A stretch of 36,642 nucleotides of DNA, from contig NZ_SPUM01000064.1 in NCBI RefSeq assembly GCF_004614195.1, positions 1 through 36,642 of the forward strand. Reading direction: 5' to 3'. This document shows, in pieces, positions 23,810-34,196 of the stretch; the stretch's first letter is position 1; each line of letters begins with the position of its first letter. The notes beneath the pieces were generated by a model, which saw only the letters and a list, made by a program, of their open reading frames with translations, had not been told where the DNA came from and ran no database searches. The translations under genes were made by a program, and so were the position numbers. This DNA comes from Massilia horti. GTDB taxonomy: Bacteria > Pseudomonadota > Gammaproteobacteria > Burkholderiales > Burkholderiaceae_D.

Positions 23810-25014
23810 CACACGCGCTCGATGATCAATGCAATGCCCTGGCCTACGCCGATGCACATCGTGCACAGCGCATAGCGGCCGCCCCTGCGGTGCAGCTCGT
23901 TCACCGCCGTAATAACCAGCCGCGCGCCGGACGCGCCCAGCGGATGGCCGATCGCGATCGCGCCGCCGTTCGGGTTCACATGCTCGGCATCGTCCGGCAG
24001 ACCGAGATCGCGGGTGACGGCAAGCGCCTGCGCGGCGAAAGCCTCGTTCAGTTCGATCACGTCCATCTGCCCGATCGTCAATCCGGTCTGGGCCAGCACT
24101 TTTTTGGATGCGGGTGAAGGACCAAAGCCCATGATGCGCGGCGCAAGACCGGCCGTGGCCATGCCGACGATGCGTGCACGTGGCGTGAGGCCGTAGCGGC
24201 TCGCTGCCTCGCCGGATGCGAGCAGCAGCGCGCACGCGCCGTCGTTCACGCCCGATGCATTACCAGCGGTGACGCTGCCGTCCGGCGCGACCACGCCCTT
24301 GAGCCTGGCCAGCGCCTCGATCGTGGTGTCCGGACGCGGGTGCTCGTCAGTGTCGAACACGCGCGATTCACCTTTTTTTCCGTGGATCGTCACCGGCACG
24401 ATCTCGTCCTTGAAGACACCGGCGGCATTCGCCCGGGCCCAGCGCTGCTGGCTGCGCACCGCAAACGCATCCTGGTCGGCGCGGTTGATGTTGAATTCGC
24501 GCGCCACGTTCTCGGCCGTCTCCGGCATCGAGTCGATGCCGTACTTCGCCTTCATAAGCGGATTGACGAAGCGCCAGCCGATCGTGGTGTCTTCGATCTT
24601 GGCCGCGCGCGAGAATGCGCTGTCGGCCTTGCCCATCACGAAAGGCGCACGGCTCATGCTCTCCACGCCGCCGCCAATGATGAGGTTCGCCTCGCCAGCG
24701 CGAATGGCACGCGCGCCGGTGCCTACCGCGTCCAGGCTCGAACCGCACAGGCGGTTGATGGTATTGCCCGGCACATCGGGCGGCAGGCCGGCCAGCAGGC
24801 CCGCCATGTGGCCAACGTTGCGGTTGTCTTCTCCTGCCTGGTTGGCGCAGCCGTAGTACAGGTCATCCACCGCAGCCCAGTCCACGCCGCTGTTACGGTC
24901 GATAAGCGCTGCGATCGGCAGCGCGGCCAGGTCGTCGGCGCGAACGCTGGCCAGGGAGCCGCCGTAGCGGCCGAAGGGTGTGCGAATGGCGTCGCAGATA
25001 AATGCTTCGTTCAT
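23809..25014 (-). CDS. paaJ: 3-oxoadipyl-CoA / 3-oxo-5,6-dehydrosuberyl-CoA thiolase
   Basis: This thiolase catalyses two CoA-dependent cleavages in phenylacetate catabolism, ending in succinyl-CoA and acetyl-CoA. The 401-residue protein has the acyl-enzyme Cys90 in [13 protein letters not shown], the [19 protein letters not shown] block and the second active cysteine in [10 protein letters not shown]. It is equivalent to PcaF of the beta-ketoadipate pathway, and paaJ versus pcaF cannot be separated by sequence alone; operon context favours paaJ. paaK is 15 bp upstream and paaY overlaps at the 3' end. Confidence 0.95.
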   Translation of the reverse strand: MNEAFICDAIRTPFGRYGGSLASVRADDLAALPIAALIDRNSGVDWAAVDDLYYGCANQAGEDNRNVGHMAGLLAGLPPDVPGNTINRLCGSSLDAVGTGARAIRAGEANLIIGGGVESMSRAPFVMGKADSAFSRAAKIEDTTIGWRFVNPLMKAKYGIDSMPETAENVAREFNINRADQDAFAVRSQQRWARANAAGVFKDEIVPVTIHGKKGESRVFDTDEHPRPDTTIEALARLKGVVAPDGSVTAGNASGVNDGACALLLASGEAASRYGLTPRARIVGMATAGLAPRIMGFGPSPASKKVLAQTGLTIGQMDVIELNEAFAAQALAVTRDLGLPDDAEHVNPNGGAIAIGHPLGASGARLVITAVNELHRRGGRYALCTMCIGVGQGIALIIERV

Positions 25015-25029
25015 TTGATATCTCCTCGT

Positions 25030-26343
<1,314 letters not shown>

Positions 26344-26368
26344 CTCAGAACTCCTCCTTCGTTTTGAT

Positions 26369-26806
26369 TCAGGCGGCTACTTCAGCCACCAGCCCGTTCA
26401 CACGGTGCGACTTGCCACGGAAAAGCGCGATCTTGCGCCCTTCCTGATTGATTACCGTGATGTCGTAGACACCGGTTTTGCCGAGCAGCGCCTGTTCCAC
26501 CGCCTCGGCCGTCAACAGGTCGCCTTCGCGAGCCGGGGCCAGGTAATCGATGCTGCAGCCGGCGCCCACGGTAGTGAAATTGTGCGAGTTGCAGGCGAAC
26601 GCGAACGCGCTGTCGGCCAGCATGAAGATGTAGCCGCCATGGCAGGTGGCATGCCCGTTGAGCATGTCGCCACGCACGCGCATCGACATGCGCGCATAGC
26701 CCGGGCGGATTTCGTCCAGCGTCATGCCGAGCGCCTGGCTGGCGGGGTCGCGTTCGTACATCGTCTTGCCGGCCAGTTCGGCCAGCGCCTGTGGATCGCT
26801 ATGCAT
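26369..26806 (-). CDS. paaI: Hydroxyphenylacetyl-CoA thioesterase
   Basis: PaaI is a hotdog-fold thioesterase that removes CoA from dead-end hydroxyphenylacetyl-CoAs. The 145-residue product has the family motif NGHATCHGGYIFMLADSAFA with catalytic D65, then GAGCSIDYLAPAREGDLLTAEA. The ATG at 26806 lies inside the 3' end of paaH (8-nt overlap). The in-frame extension to 26971 lies wholly within paaH and is rejected. Confidence 0.93.
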   Translation of the reverse strand: MHSDPQALAELAGKTMYERDPASQALGMTLDEIRPGYARMSMRVRGDMLNGHATCHGGYIFMLADSAFAFACNSHNFTTVGAGCSIDYLAPAREGDLLTAEAVEQALLGKTGVYDITVINQEGRKIALFRGKSHRVNGLVAEVAA

Positions 26807-28340
26807 GAAAACGTGCTCCAGCCGAATTACCGGCGACTTTGCGGCGCAGCAGCGGCGAGACGCGGTAGCGGTCTTCGCCGTAGGTGGCCGCGAGATTCGA
26901 AAGAACGGCGACAATCTGCGCCAGCCCCACTGTATCGGCCCAGGCCAGCGGGCCGCGTGGGTAGTTGACACCCTTTTGCATCGCCACGTCGACCGCGCTC
27001 GCGCTGCACACGCCCTGGTTGACGGCGTCGGCGGCTTCGTTGGCCAGCATGGCGACGGTGCGCATCACGGCCATGCCCGGCACGTCGTCCAGGCGCGTGA
27101 CGGCAAAGCCGGCGGCCTGGAACAGGCCAACGGCCGACTGCCAGGCTGCAGTGCCGCACTGGTCGGCGCGCGTGAGCGCAACGCGCTTGGCCGTGGCCGG
27201 GTCGAGCAGCAAGTCATACAGCACCGTGTCCGCGTGCCAGTCGGCCGCTGCGCGTTCGGTGGCGGTACGCCCGTCGGTCAGGTAGATCGCGGCGCCGTTG
27301 CAATGAAGGGCGGTTGCGGATGCCTGTTGACGCTCGACTTCAACGCCAGCCGCTTGCAAACGCCGCGCGATCGACTCGGCGGCGCCGACGTCCTCCGGCG
27401 CCACGCACAGGACGACCTTCGAGGGATACGGCTGCGGTGGCTCGACCTGCGGTTCGGCCTTCTGTGCGTTTTCGCCATAGTGGAAAAAACCGCGGCCGGC
27501 TTTGCGCCCGAGGAAGCCGGCATTGAGCAGCTCCTGCTGGATGATCGAAGGCGTGAAGCGCGGGTCGCCGAAATAGGCGTTGAACACGGACTGGGTCACG
27601 GCAAAGTTCACGTCGTGGCCGATCAGGTCCATCAGCTCGAACGGCCCCATGCGAAAACCGCCGCAATCGCGCATCACAGCATCGAGCGTGGCCGGGTCGG
27701 CAGCGCGCTCGGACAGCAGCCGCAGCGCTTCCGCGTAGTACGGGCGGGCGACGCGGTTGACGATGAAGCCCGGCGTGGATTTGGCATGGGCAGGGTGCTT
27801 GCCCCAGCTCTCGGCGGTTGCGAACACCACGTCCGCCACGCCCTTGTCGGTAGCCAGGCCCGAGATCACCTCGACCAGCGCCATCAACGGCACCGGGTTA
27901 AAGAAGTGCATGCCGACCAGCCGCTGCGGATGGCGCAGCGGTGCCGCGATCGCGGTCACCGAGATCGACGACGTGTTGGTGGCGAGGATGCAGTCGTCGC
28001 CGACAATCTCCTCCAGTTCCATGAACAGCTTGCGCTTGACGTCCAGGTTCTCGACGATCGCTTCGACCACCAGCGAGGCGCCGGCCACGTCGCCAAGACT
28101 GCCCACTGCATGCAGGCGTTCGCGCGCCAGATCGGCCTCGGTCGCGCCCATGCGTCCCTTTTCGACCAGCTTGCCGTACGTTTTGCCGATCTCGGCGACG
28201 GCCTTCGCAGCCGCGTCCTGGCGCGTGTCGAACAGCCTTACCTGGTGTCCTGCCGCCGCGGCCACTTGCGCAATGCCGCAACCCATGGCGCCGGCGCCGA
28301 TCACGGCGACGATGCTGCCTTTTGCGAGTGCCTGGGTCAT
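26799..28340 (-). CDS. paaH: 3-hydroxyadipyl-CoA dehydrogenase
   Basis: PaaH is an NAD-dependent dehydrogenase that converts 3-hydroxyadipyl-CoA to 3-oxoadipyl-CoA. The 513-residue protein begins with a Rossmann motif, VAVIGAGAMGCGIAQVAA. It then has NTSSISVTAIAAPLRHPQRL and MHFFNPVPLMALVEVI typical of the 3HCDH N-domain, followed by two C-terminal 3HCDH domains (from about 185 and about 400). The usual length for PaaH (about 500) is met. It follows paaG by one base pair. Confidence 0.95.
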   Translation of the reverse strand: MTQALAKGSIVAVIGAGAMGCGIAQVAAAAGHQVRLFDTRQDAAAKAVAEIGKTYGKLVEKGRMGATEADLARERLHAVGSLGDVAGASLVVEAIVENLDVKRKLFMELEEIVGDDCILATNTSSISVTAIAAPLRHPQRLVGMHFFNPVPLMALVEVISGLATDKGVADVVFATAESWGKHPAHAKSTPGFIVNRVARPYYAEALRLLSERAADPATLDAVMRDCGGFRMGPFELMDLIGHDVNFAVTQSVFNAYFGDPRFTPSIIQQELLNAGFLGRKAGRGFFHYGENAQKAEPQVEPPQPYPSKVVLCVAPEDVGAAESIARRLQAAGVEVERQQASATALHCNGAAIYLTDGRTATERAAADWHADTVLYDLLLDPATAKRVALTRADQCGTAAWQSAVGLFQAAGFAVTRLDDVPGMAVMRTVAMLANEAADAVNQGVCSASAVDVAMQKGVNYPRGPLAWADTVGLAQIVAVLSNLAATYGEDRYRVSPLLRRKVAGNSAGARFHA

Positions 28341-28341
28341 C

Positions 28342-29133
28342 TCATTCTCCCTTGAACTGTGCCGGACGCTTGGCGATGAAAGCCGCCACGCCTTCGCGGT
28401 AGTCGTGGCTGTAGCCCAGTTCGCGCATCATTTGCGCTTCCAGCTGGAGCTGCTCGGGCAGCGTGTTGGCAAAGCTTTCCTGCATGGCCTTCTTGGTGAA
28501 TGCCAGTCCTTTGGTGGGAGCCGTCGCAAAGTGCGTTGCCATCGCCATCGCTTCGTCCATCAGCGATTCGTCGGGCACGCAGCGCCAGATCAGGCCCCAT
28601 TGCTCGGCCTTTTCGGCGGGGAGTTTGTCGCCCAGCAGGGCCAATCCCAGCGCGCGCGCCGGGCCGACCAGGCGCGGCAGGTGCCAGGTGCCACCGGTGT
28701 CGGGGATCAGGCCGAGTTTGCAGAAGGCTTCGATGAAGCTGGCCGATTTGGCGGCCAGTACGATGTCGCATGCCAGCGCCAGGTTGGCGCCCGCCCCGGC
28801 GGCCACGCCGTTGACCGCGCAGATGACGGGCATCGGCAGGTTCTTGATCGCCAGGACCAGCGGGGCATAGAATTTTTCGACCGATTCGCCCAGGTCCACG
28901 CCCGGCGCGCCCGGTTCCACGGCGCGGTCGTTCAGGTCCTGGCCAGCGCAAAAGCCGCGGCCGGCACCGGTCAATACCAGCACGCGGGCGGACTTGTCGG
29001 CCTGGAGCCTGGTTAAGGCATCGCGCACTTCGAGGTGCATCGCCTGGGTGAAGCTGTTCAGGCGTTCGGGACGGTTCAAGGTCAGGACGGCGATACCGTT
29101 CTCGATCCTGAACTGGATGGATTCATAGGTCAT
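28342..29133 (-). CDS. paaG: 1,2-epoxyphenylacetyl-CoA isomerase
   Basis: PaaG is a crotonase-fold isomerase converting ring-1,2-epoxyphenylacetyl-CoA to oxepin-CoA, and it also shifts double bonds later in the pathway. The 263-residue protein has the oxyanion-hole segments GRGFCAGQDLNDRA and NGVAAGAGANLALACD, and an acidic catalytic residue D145 in LIPDTGGTW (E. coli D136). The presence of D145 and the lack of a Glu pair typical of hydratases favour PaaG over PaaF. It is the only crotonase gene in the cluster. REP-like repeats separate it from paaE. Confidence 0.94.
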   Translation of the reverse strand: MTYESIQFRIENGIAVLTLNRPERLNSFTQAMHLEVRDALTRLQADKSARVLVLTGAGRGFCAGQDLNDRAVEPGAPGVDLGESVEKFYAPLVLAIKNLPMPVICAVNGVAAGAGANLALACDIVLAAKSASFIEAFCKLGLIPDTGGTWHLPRLVGPARALGLALLGDKLPAEKAEQWGLIWRCVPDESLMDEAMAMATHFATAPTKGLAFTKKAMQESFANTLPEQLQLEAQMMRELGYSHDYREGVAAFIAKRPAQFKGE

Positions 29134-29161
29134 TGTTGTCTCCGTCGGTTTTGTTGATTCC

Positions 29162-29270
29162 GTCGCTCCCGCGGAGGCGGGAACCCATAGACCATTCGCC
29201 TCTTCGGTTCAATGCAAAGAAGTCGCGTATCTTCAAGCTCAGCATGGGTTCCCGCCTTCGCGGGAACGAC
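29162..29270. repeat. REP-like inverted pair between paaE and paaG
   Basis: Two 27-nt units face each other at 29162-29188 and 29244-29270, separated by 55 bp. The second ends 6 bp from the paaE stop codon. Both match the units at 2587-2613 and 23075-23101 with few differences. The pair would form a large hairpin in the paa mRNA. Confidence 0.8.
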
Positions 29271-29275
29271 GGTTC

Positions 29276-30352
29276 TTATTCAGCCACGTCGAAATCGACG
29301 ACTACCTTGTCGGCGATCGGAAAGCTCTGGCAGCTCAGCACGAAGCCGCGCCGCACTTCGTAGTCTTCCAGCGCGTAGTTCACGTCCATCTCCACTTCGC
29401 CCTCGAGCACCTTGCAGCGGCAGGTCGAGCAAACGCCGCCTTTGCACGAGTAGCGCATGTCGATGCCAGCACGCAGACCGGCATCGAGAATCGATTCCTT
29501 CTCCTTGTCCATAGTGAAGCTGACATGGCTGCCGTCCATGATCACCGTGACTTCGGTCTGATGATTGGCCCCCGCCTCCACCGGCCGCGGCTTGCGTTCG
29601 TGCTTTGGAATGCTCGATGCGAACAGCTCGATCCGGATGCGCTCCTTCGGCATTCCGGCTTCCTGCAAGGCCGCCGACACGCCGTGCATCATGTCTTCCG
29701 GGCCGCAGATGAAGGCCACGTCGAAATCCTCGGCGCGGATCCAGTGCTTCAGGAACTGCTGGCACTTTTCCTTGGTGATGCGGCCGTTGAACAGTTCAAT
29801 GTCCTGCTGCTCGCGGCTCATCACGTAGACCAGGTTCAGGCGCTGCAGGTAGGCATCCTTCAGGTCCGTCAGCTCGTCGCGGAATATCACCGACGACGAC
29901 GCGCGGTTCCCGTAGAACAGTGTGAACGTGCTCTTCGGCTCGGCCAGCAAGGTGGTCTTGATGATCGAGAGGATGGGCGTGATGCCGCTGCCGGCAGCAA
30001 AGGCCAAGTAGTGGCGCGCGCTTTGCGAATCGAGCGGCACGTTGAAGTGCCCCATCGGCGGCATCACTTCAAGCGTGGCGCCGGGCTTGAGGGTCGCGTT
30101 GGCCCAGGTCGAGAACTGGCCGCCGGGGGTGCGCTTGATGGCCACGCGCAGCAGGTCGTCCTGCACGCCTGAACAGATCGAATACGAGCGACGCACGTCT
30201 TCGCCGTCGATCATGGCGCGCAGCGTCAGGTGCTGGCCCTGCTGGTAGGCGAAGGCTTCTTTCAGTTGTTCCGGTACGTCGAAGGTCACCGCGATGGCGT
30301 CGCGCGTCTCGTGCTTCACCTTCGCCACGGTCAGTGGATAGAATTTGCTCAT
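29276..30352 (-). CDS. paaE: Phenylacetyl-CoA epoxidase, reductase subunit
   Basis: PaaE passes electrons from NADPH through FAD and a [2Fe-2S] cluster to the PaaA di-iron centre. The 358-residue product has an N-terminal ferredoxin-reductase FAD domain (RRSYSICSG), an NAD domain (AGSGITPILSIIKTTL, FICGPEDMMHGV) and a C-terminal plant-type ferredoxin domain with cysteines in SCKGGVCSTCRCKV and LSCQSFP (roughly 300-345). The ATG at 30352 gives MSKFYPLTVAKV; the longer open frame upstream belongs to shadow sequence over paaD. It lies 8 bp downstream of paaD. Confidence 0.96.
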   Translation of the reverse strand: MSKFYPLTVAKVKHETRDAIAVTFDVPEQLKEAFAYQQGQHLTLRAMIDGEDVRRSYSICSGVQDDLLRVAIKRTPGGQFSTWANATLKPGATLEVMPPMGHFNVPLDSQSARHYLAFAAGSGITPILSIIKTTLLAEPKSTFTLFYGNRASSSVIFRDELTDLKDAYLQRLNLVYVMSREQQDIELFNGRITKEKCQQFLKHWIRAEDFDVAFICGPEDMMHGVSAALQEAGMPKERIRIELFASSIPKHERKPRPVEAGANHQTEVTVIMDGSHVSFTMDKEKESILDAGLRAGIDMRYSCKGGVCSTCRCKVLEGEVEMDVNYALEDYEVRRGFVLSCQSFPIADKVVVDFDVAE

Positions 30353-30360
30353 GGTCGGCC

Positions 30361-30873
30361 TTAATGGCACTTGAAGTAATCGAAAGGCTCGCGGCAGTCG
30401 AGGCACTTGTAGAGCGCCTTGCACGGCGTCGAGCCGAACTGGCTGGTGAGCTGGGTGTGCTGCGATCCGCAGTGCGGGCAGGCGACTTCCGGCTCCGCAT
30501 GGCGCGTGCGCCAGGATTGCAGGCTGCTGATGTCGATCGCCTTCTGCGCCGGCGGTGCGATGCCGTAGCCCTTGAGCGCGGCCTTGCCGGCTTCGCTCAT
30601 CCAGTCGGTGGTCCATGCGGGCGACAGCCTGGTCACCAGGCGCACCTTGTGAAGCCCGCGCTCTTGCAGCGCTCCGGTCACCGATTCGGCGATCACTTCC
30701 ATCGCCGGGCAGCCGGAGTAGGTCGGGGTGATCGTCACCACGCATTCGCCCGCGTCAAAGCGCACGTCGCGCACGATGCCCAGGTCCACCACCGAGATCA
30801 CGGGAATCTCGGGGTCCGGCACCTCGCCGAGCCAGGCCCAGACCTGCTCGACGCTGGCAGGCTGCGTGTCCAT
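30361..30873 (-). CDS. paaD: Phenylacetyl-CoA epoxidase assembly protein PaaD
   Basis: PaaD is a MIP18/DUF59-type protein needed for epoxidase activity, probably in Fe-S or di-iron maturation. The 170-residue product has the DUF59 domain (VPDPEIPVISVVDLGIVRDV and TPTYSGCPAMEVI) and a C-terminal zinc-ribbon-like tail with two Cys pairs, CPHC and CLDC, plus TPCKALYKC. The ATG at 30873 overlaps the paaC stop (TGATG); a GTG two codons upstream is possible. Confidence 0.95.
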   Translation of the reverse strand: MDTQPASVEQVWAWLGEVPDPEIPVISVVDLGIVRDVRFDAGECVVTITPTYSGCPAMEVIAESVTGALQERGLHKVRLVTRLSPAWTTDWMSEAGKAALKGYGIAPPAQKAIDISSLQSWRTRHAEPEVACPHCGSQHTQLTSQFGSTPCKALYKCLDCREPFDYFKCH

Positions 30874-31625
30874 CACCACTCCACGCCGGGATAGGCGCGC
30901 TGCAGGAACTGCATCTCGGCCAGGATGTAACCCAGGCGCTCAGTGTGCCGGCCCTGCTTGCCGCCGCGCTGCATGTAGGCGTCCGGCGATGGCATCGTCA
31001 AGGTCGCTTCGCCAAACACTTCTGCTACGGCCCGCAGGAAGGCTTCGCGCAGCGTGTTGGCGGCCGGGGCCACGCCCTGCTCCACCATCGCCACATCGAT
31101 GTCGTCGTAGATGAACATCTCGCCGGTGTAGGTCCACAGCTCGTCGGCCGCCGCCTGCATCTTGGCGTGGCTGACACCGGTGCCGTCGCCCAGGCGCACC
31201 ACCAGGTCGCTCGAACGGCGCAGGTGGTAGGTCACTTCCTTGAGCGACTTTTCGGCGATTTCGGCAATGCGCGCATCGCTCGAACGGGTCAGCCCTTCGA
31301 TCAGGAAGTAGTGCCAGGTGTCGAAGAAGAACTGGCGCATCAGGGTCTGCGCGTAGTCGCCGTTCGGCTGCTCCACCAGCAGGCAGTTGCGGTATTGTCC
31401 GGCATCGCGCAGGAAGGCGAGCTTGTCCTCGTCACGGCCGCTGCCTTCGAGTTCGCCGGCATAGGCCAGCCACATGCGGGTCTGGCCCAGCAGGTCCAGC
31501 GCGATATTCGACAGCGCCATATCCTCTTCCAGCGCAGGGCCCTTGCCGCACCACTGGCACAGCTGCTGGGCCAGGATCAGCGCGTTGTCGCCCTGGCGCA
31601 GCAGGTATTCGAACTTCTGGTTCAT
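30873..31625 (-). CDS. paaC: Phenylacetyl-CoA epoxidase, structural subunit PaaC
   Basis: PaaC is the ferritin-like partner of PaaA in the epoxidase core and has lost the di-iron site. The 250-residue protein has the blocks DMALSNIALDLLGQTRMWL, QLMRQFFFDTW-like segment near 95 (TLMRQFFFDTWHYFL), EKSLKEVTYHLRRSSDLVVRLGDGT and HTERLGYILAEMQFLQRAYPG, all typical of PaaC. It starts 10 bp after paaB and overlaps paaD. Confidence 0.96.
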   Translation of the reverse strand: MNQKFEYLLRQGDNALILAQQLCQWCGKGPALEEDMALSNIALDLLGQTRMWLAYAGELEGSGRDEDKLAFLRDAGQYRNCLLVEQPNGDYAQTLMRQFFFDTWHYFLIEGLTRSSDARIAEIAEKSLKEVTYHLRRSSDLVVRLGDGTGVSHAKMQAAADELWTYTGEMFIYDDIDVAMVEQGVAPAANTLREAFLRAVAEVFGEATLTMPSPDAYMQRGGKQGRHTERLGYILAEMQFLQRAYPGVEW

Positions 31626-31635
31626 GGCCGCGCGC

Positions 31636-31920
31636 TCACAGGTTCTTGACTTCTTCCGGGATCGGGAAGAACGTCGGGTGACGATAGACCTTGCTGTTGG
31701 ACGGCTCGAACAGCGCCTCTTTGTCGAACGGGCTGCTGGCGACGATGTCGCTTGCCCTCACCACCCAGATCGAGACGCCTTCGTTGCGGCGCGTGTAGAC
31801 GTCGCGCGCATTGTTGATCGCCATTTCGGCGTCAGGCGCGTGCAGGCTGCCTACGTGCTTGTGTGCCAGGCCGTGCTGGCTGCGGATGAAAACTTCCCAC
31901 AGCGGCCATTCTTTGCTCAT
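31636..31920 (-). CDS. paaB: Phenylacetyl-CoA epoxidase subunit PaaB
   Basis: PaaB is a small subunit that bridges PaaAC heterodimers. The 94-residue product, MSKEWPLWEVFIRSQHGLAH followed by KHVGSLHAPDAEMAINNARD and VYTRRNEGVSIWVV, matches the family closely in length and sequence. The ATG at 31920 follows a GGAGA-type ribosome site. It is separated from paaA by 100 bp that carry a repeat fragment. Confidence 0.96.
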   Translation of the reverse strand: MSKEWPLWEVFIRSQHGLAHKHVGSLHAPDAEMAINNARDVYTRRNEGVSIWVVRASDIVASSPFDKEALFEPSNSKVYRHPTFFPIPEEVKNL

Positions 31921-31961
31921 TGCTATCTCCTTCAAATTCTTTTGTCGCGGCTGCGCTTTGG

Positions 31962-32020
31962 CCGGTTGAACGCGTGGGCGTTCGTTCGGCCGGCCACTGG
32001 CCAGCCTCACCCCGCCCACC
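31962..32020. repeat. Repeat fragments between paaA and paaB
   Basis: CCGGTTGAACGCGTGGGCG (31962-31980) is an exact copy of 20933-20951, part of the palindrome after paaZ. At the other end, CGCCCACCCTACG reaches the paaA stop codon, which on the minus strand reads TAGGGTGGGCG. The 100-bp gap in an otherwise tight operon is thus made of dispersed repeat sequence. Confidence 0.65.
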
Positions 32021-33007
32021 CTACGCGGCCTTGCGGGCGGCTTGTTTGTCGGCGTGGGCGACCAACGCGTCGCGGAACCATTGGCCGTCTTCGTAGGCCT
32101 TGACGCGGGTGCGCAGGCGCTCGCGGTTGCAGGGGCCGTTCCCTTTCAGGACGTTGTGGAATTCTTCCCAGTCGATCTCGCCAAAGTCGTAGTGGCCGCG
32201 TTCCTCGTTCCATTTGAGATCGGGGTCGGGAACCGTCAGGCCGAGGAATTCGGCCTGCGGCACGGTCTGGTCGACCATGCGCTGGCGCAGTTCGTCGTTG
32301 GAGAACAGCTTGATGCGCCATTGGGCCGATTGCGCGCTGTTGACCGAATTCGCGTCCGACGGACCGAACATCATCAGCGACGGCCACCACCAGCGGTTAA
32401 GGGCATCCTGGGCCATCGCCTTTTGCTCGGGCGAGCCCTGGGCCAGCTTCATCATGATGTCGTAGCCCTGGCGCGCGTGGAACGCCTCTTCCTTGCAGAC
32501 GCGGATCATGGCGCGCGAGTACGGACCGTACGAGCAGCGGCACAGCGGCACCTGGTTGATGATCGCAGCGCCATCGACCAGCCAGCCGATCGCGCCGATG
32601 TCGGCCCAGGTAAGGGTCGGGTAATTGAAGATGCTCGAGTATTTGGCCTTGCCCGAATGGAGGGCGTCCAGCAGTTCGTCGCGCGAGACACCCAGCGTTT
32701 CGGCAGCGCTGTACAGGTACAGGCCATGGCCCGCCTCGTCCTGGATCTTGGCCAGCAGGATCGATTTGCGCTTCAAGGTCGGCGCACGCGTGACCCAGTT
32801 GCCCTCGGGGAGCTGGCCGACGATCTCGGAGTGCGCATGCTGGGAAATCTGCCGGACCAGCGTCTTGCGGTAGGCCTCCGGCATCCAGTCCTTGGGTTCG
32901 ATCTTGACACCGGCATCGATGCGGGCCTGGAACGCCTGTTCCTCGGCGCTCATGTCTTCAACAGCCTGGACCTTTTTCAGGCCCGTCTCCACCATCTGTG
33001 CGTACAT
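32021..33007 (-). CDS. paaA: Phenylacetyl-CoA epoxidase, catalytic di-iron subunit PaaA
   Basis: PaaA inserts oxygen into the aromatic ring of phenylacetyl-CoA to give the 1,2-epoxide. The 328-residue product carries carboxylate-histidine di-iron ligands in two E-x-x-H motifs: E91-A-G-H94 in [12 protein letters not shown] and E174-A-F-H177 in [13 protein letters not shown]. PaaA blocks such as [19 protein letters not shown] and [17 protein letters not shown] are also present. The ATG at 33007 with GGGAGAAGC upstream is chosen; the in-frame ATGs further up lie in the divergent promoter region. It is the first gene of the operon. Confidence 0.97.
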   Translation of the reverse strand: MYAQMVETGLKKVQAVEDMSAEEQAFQARIDAGVKIEPKDWMPEAYRKTLVRQISQHAHSEIVGQLPEGNWVTRAPTLKRKSILLAKIQDEAGHGLYLYSAAETLGVSRDELLDALHSGKAKYSSIFNYPTLTWADIGAIGWLVDGAAIINQVPLCRCSYGPYSRAMIRVCKEEAFHARQGYDIMMKLAQGSPEQKAMAQDALNRWWWPSLMMFGPSDANSVNSAQSAQWRIKLFSNDELRQRMVDQTVPQAEFLGLTVPDPDLKWNEERGHYDFGEIDWEEFHNVLKGNGPCNRERLRTRVKAYEDGQWFRDALVAHADKQAARKAA

Positions 33008-33112
33008 GGTGCTTCTCCCATTGCAAACGTCGTGAAAGGATAATACGATACAAAAATCGAGATGCGCAACGAATTTTTGAATCATATTGAGAGAGCACAG
33101 CAAGTTAATAAC
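33008..33112. promoter_or_regulatory. Divergent paaA/paaX control region with operator-like inverted repeat
   Basis: For paaX (plus strand), TTGCAA at 33021-33026 and TACGAT at 33044-33049 are spaced 17 bp. For paaA (minus strand), TATTAT (complement of 33040-33045) has a weak TTGCGC (33064-33069) 18 bp upstream. A near-perfect inverted repeat, CAAAAATCG at 33051-33059 and CGAATTTTTG at 33070-33079, covers the paaX start region and the paaA -35. It is a likely binding site for PaaX, released by phenylacetyl-CoA. The sequence differs from the E. coli TGATTC/GAATCA operator, though GAATCA occurs at 33078-33083. Confidence 0.55.
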
Positions 33113-34039
33113 ATGAAGCAACTTTCAAGCGACGAATGGGTCGCGCAATTCCTCGCCCAGGATCCGCCACGCGCCAAGTCGCTGGTGATGACGGTGTTTG
33201 GCGATTCGGTGGCAGCCCACGGCGGCGCGATCTGGCTGGGCAGCCTGATCGAACTGCTGGCCCCACTCGGCCTGGCCGACCGCCTGGTACGCACCAGCGT
33301 GTTCCGGCTGGTTCAGGAAGGCTGGCTGATGGCCAGCCGCGAAGGCCGGCGCAGCCGCTACGCCCTTGAGCCGCGCGCGCTGCCGCGCCTGGAGCGCGCC
33401 AACCACCGCATCTATGCCAAGCCCGGGCTGGACTGGGACGGACGCTGGACCCTGCTGATTGCGCCCAACGGCAGCATCGACGCCGACCTGCGCGCGGCCG
33501 TGCGCAAGGAGCTGCAATGGGAAGGTTTTTCGATGCTGGCGCCGGGGGTGCTCGCGCATCCCGCGCCGAACGTGGAGAGCCTGGCCGAAGTGATGGCGCG
33601 CGTCGGCGCCGTTGGCAAGGTGTTCGCCTGCAGCGTCGATGAGCTGCCGGGCATCGGGGCACGTCCGCTACGCGAACTGGTGAACGATGGCTGGGACCTG
33701 GCGCCGGTGATCGCGGCGTACCGCCAGTTCAGCGAGCGCTTCGCGCCGCTCCTGGCCCTGCTGCGCAAAGACCAGAACGTTGGCCAGCAGGCGGCGTTTG
33801 CGATCCGCTCGCTCCTGATCCATGCCTACCGGCGCGTGCAGCTGCACGACCCGATGCTGCCGCTCGAACTGCTGCCGGCGCCGTGGCCCGGGTCGGATGC
33901 CTATGAGCTGGCGCGCGACATCTACCACCTTGTTTTCGAACAGGCCGAGGAATACCTGATGGCTGTGCTGCGGCGTGAAGATGAGCAGGCGCTGCAGGCG
34001 GATGCGGCCTTCTACGAAAGGTTTGGCGGCTTGTGCTGA
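33113..34039 (+). CDS. paaX: Phenylacetic acid degradation repressor PaaX
   Basis: PaaX represses paa genes and is released by phenylacetyl-CoA. The 308-residue product aligns by eye with E. coli PaaX throughout: [40 protein letters not shown] and [10 protein letters not shown] form the N-terminal winged helix. [11 protein letters not shown] and [27 protein letters not shown] lie in the C-terminal part. The ATG at 33113 (MKQLSSDEW) is preferred over 33062 because it matches the E. coli N-terminus and the earlier codon lies inside the operator-like repeat. It is divergent from paaA. Confidence 0.93.
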   Translation: MKQLSSDEWVAQFLAQDPPRAKSLVMTVFGDSVAAHGGAIWLGSLIELLAPLGLADRLVRTSVFRLVQEGWLMASREGRRSRYALEPRALPRLERANHRIYAKPGLDWDGRWTLLIAPNGSIDADLRAAVRKELQWEGFSMLAPGVLAHPAPNVESLAEVMARVGAVGKVFACSVDELPGIGARPLRELVNDGWDLAPVIAAYRQFSERFAPLLALLRKDQNVGQQAAFAIRSLLIHAYRRVQLHDPMLPLELLPAPWPGSDAYELARDIYHLVFEQAEEYLMAVLRREDEQALQADAAFYERFGGLC

Positions 34040-34077
34040 CGCGCGGTTAAACGTGGTGACTACGTGCGCTTGAGGGT

Positions 34078-34162
34078 CGTAGGGGGCGCGCGGCCGGCGA
34101 GGACCCGTGCGCACGCGGACGCAAACTCTGGGCAACCGTACAGCGTGCGCACAGGTGCGCAC
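34078..34162. repeat. Repeat debris downstream of paaX
   Basis: 34078-34119 is the inverted counterpart of 19406-19447. 34145-34162 (GTGCGCACAGGTGCGCAC) equals the reverse complement of the core of the palindrome at 5036-5065. Two separate pieces of the same dispersed family thus meet here. No gene is seen between 34040 and 34196. Confidence 0.6.
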
Positions 34163-34196
34163 CCCGCCCTCCGATAAGCCGCACGATCCACTCGCG

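Noticed and set aside
26724..28355. 543-codon plus frame opposite paaI and paaH
   Set aside because: Antisense shadow; it crosses two real genes and has no start context or domain.
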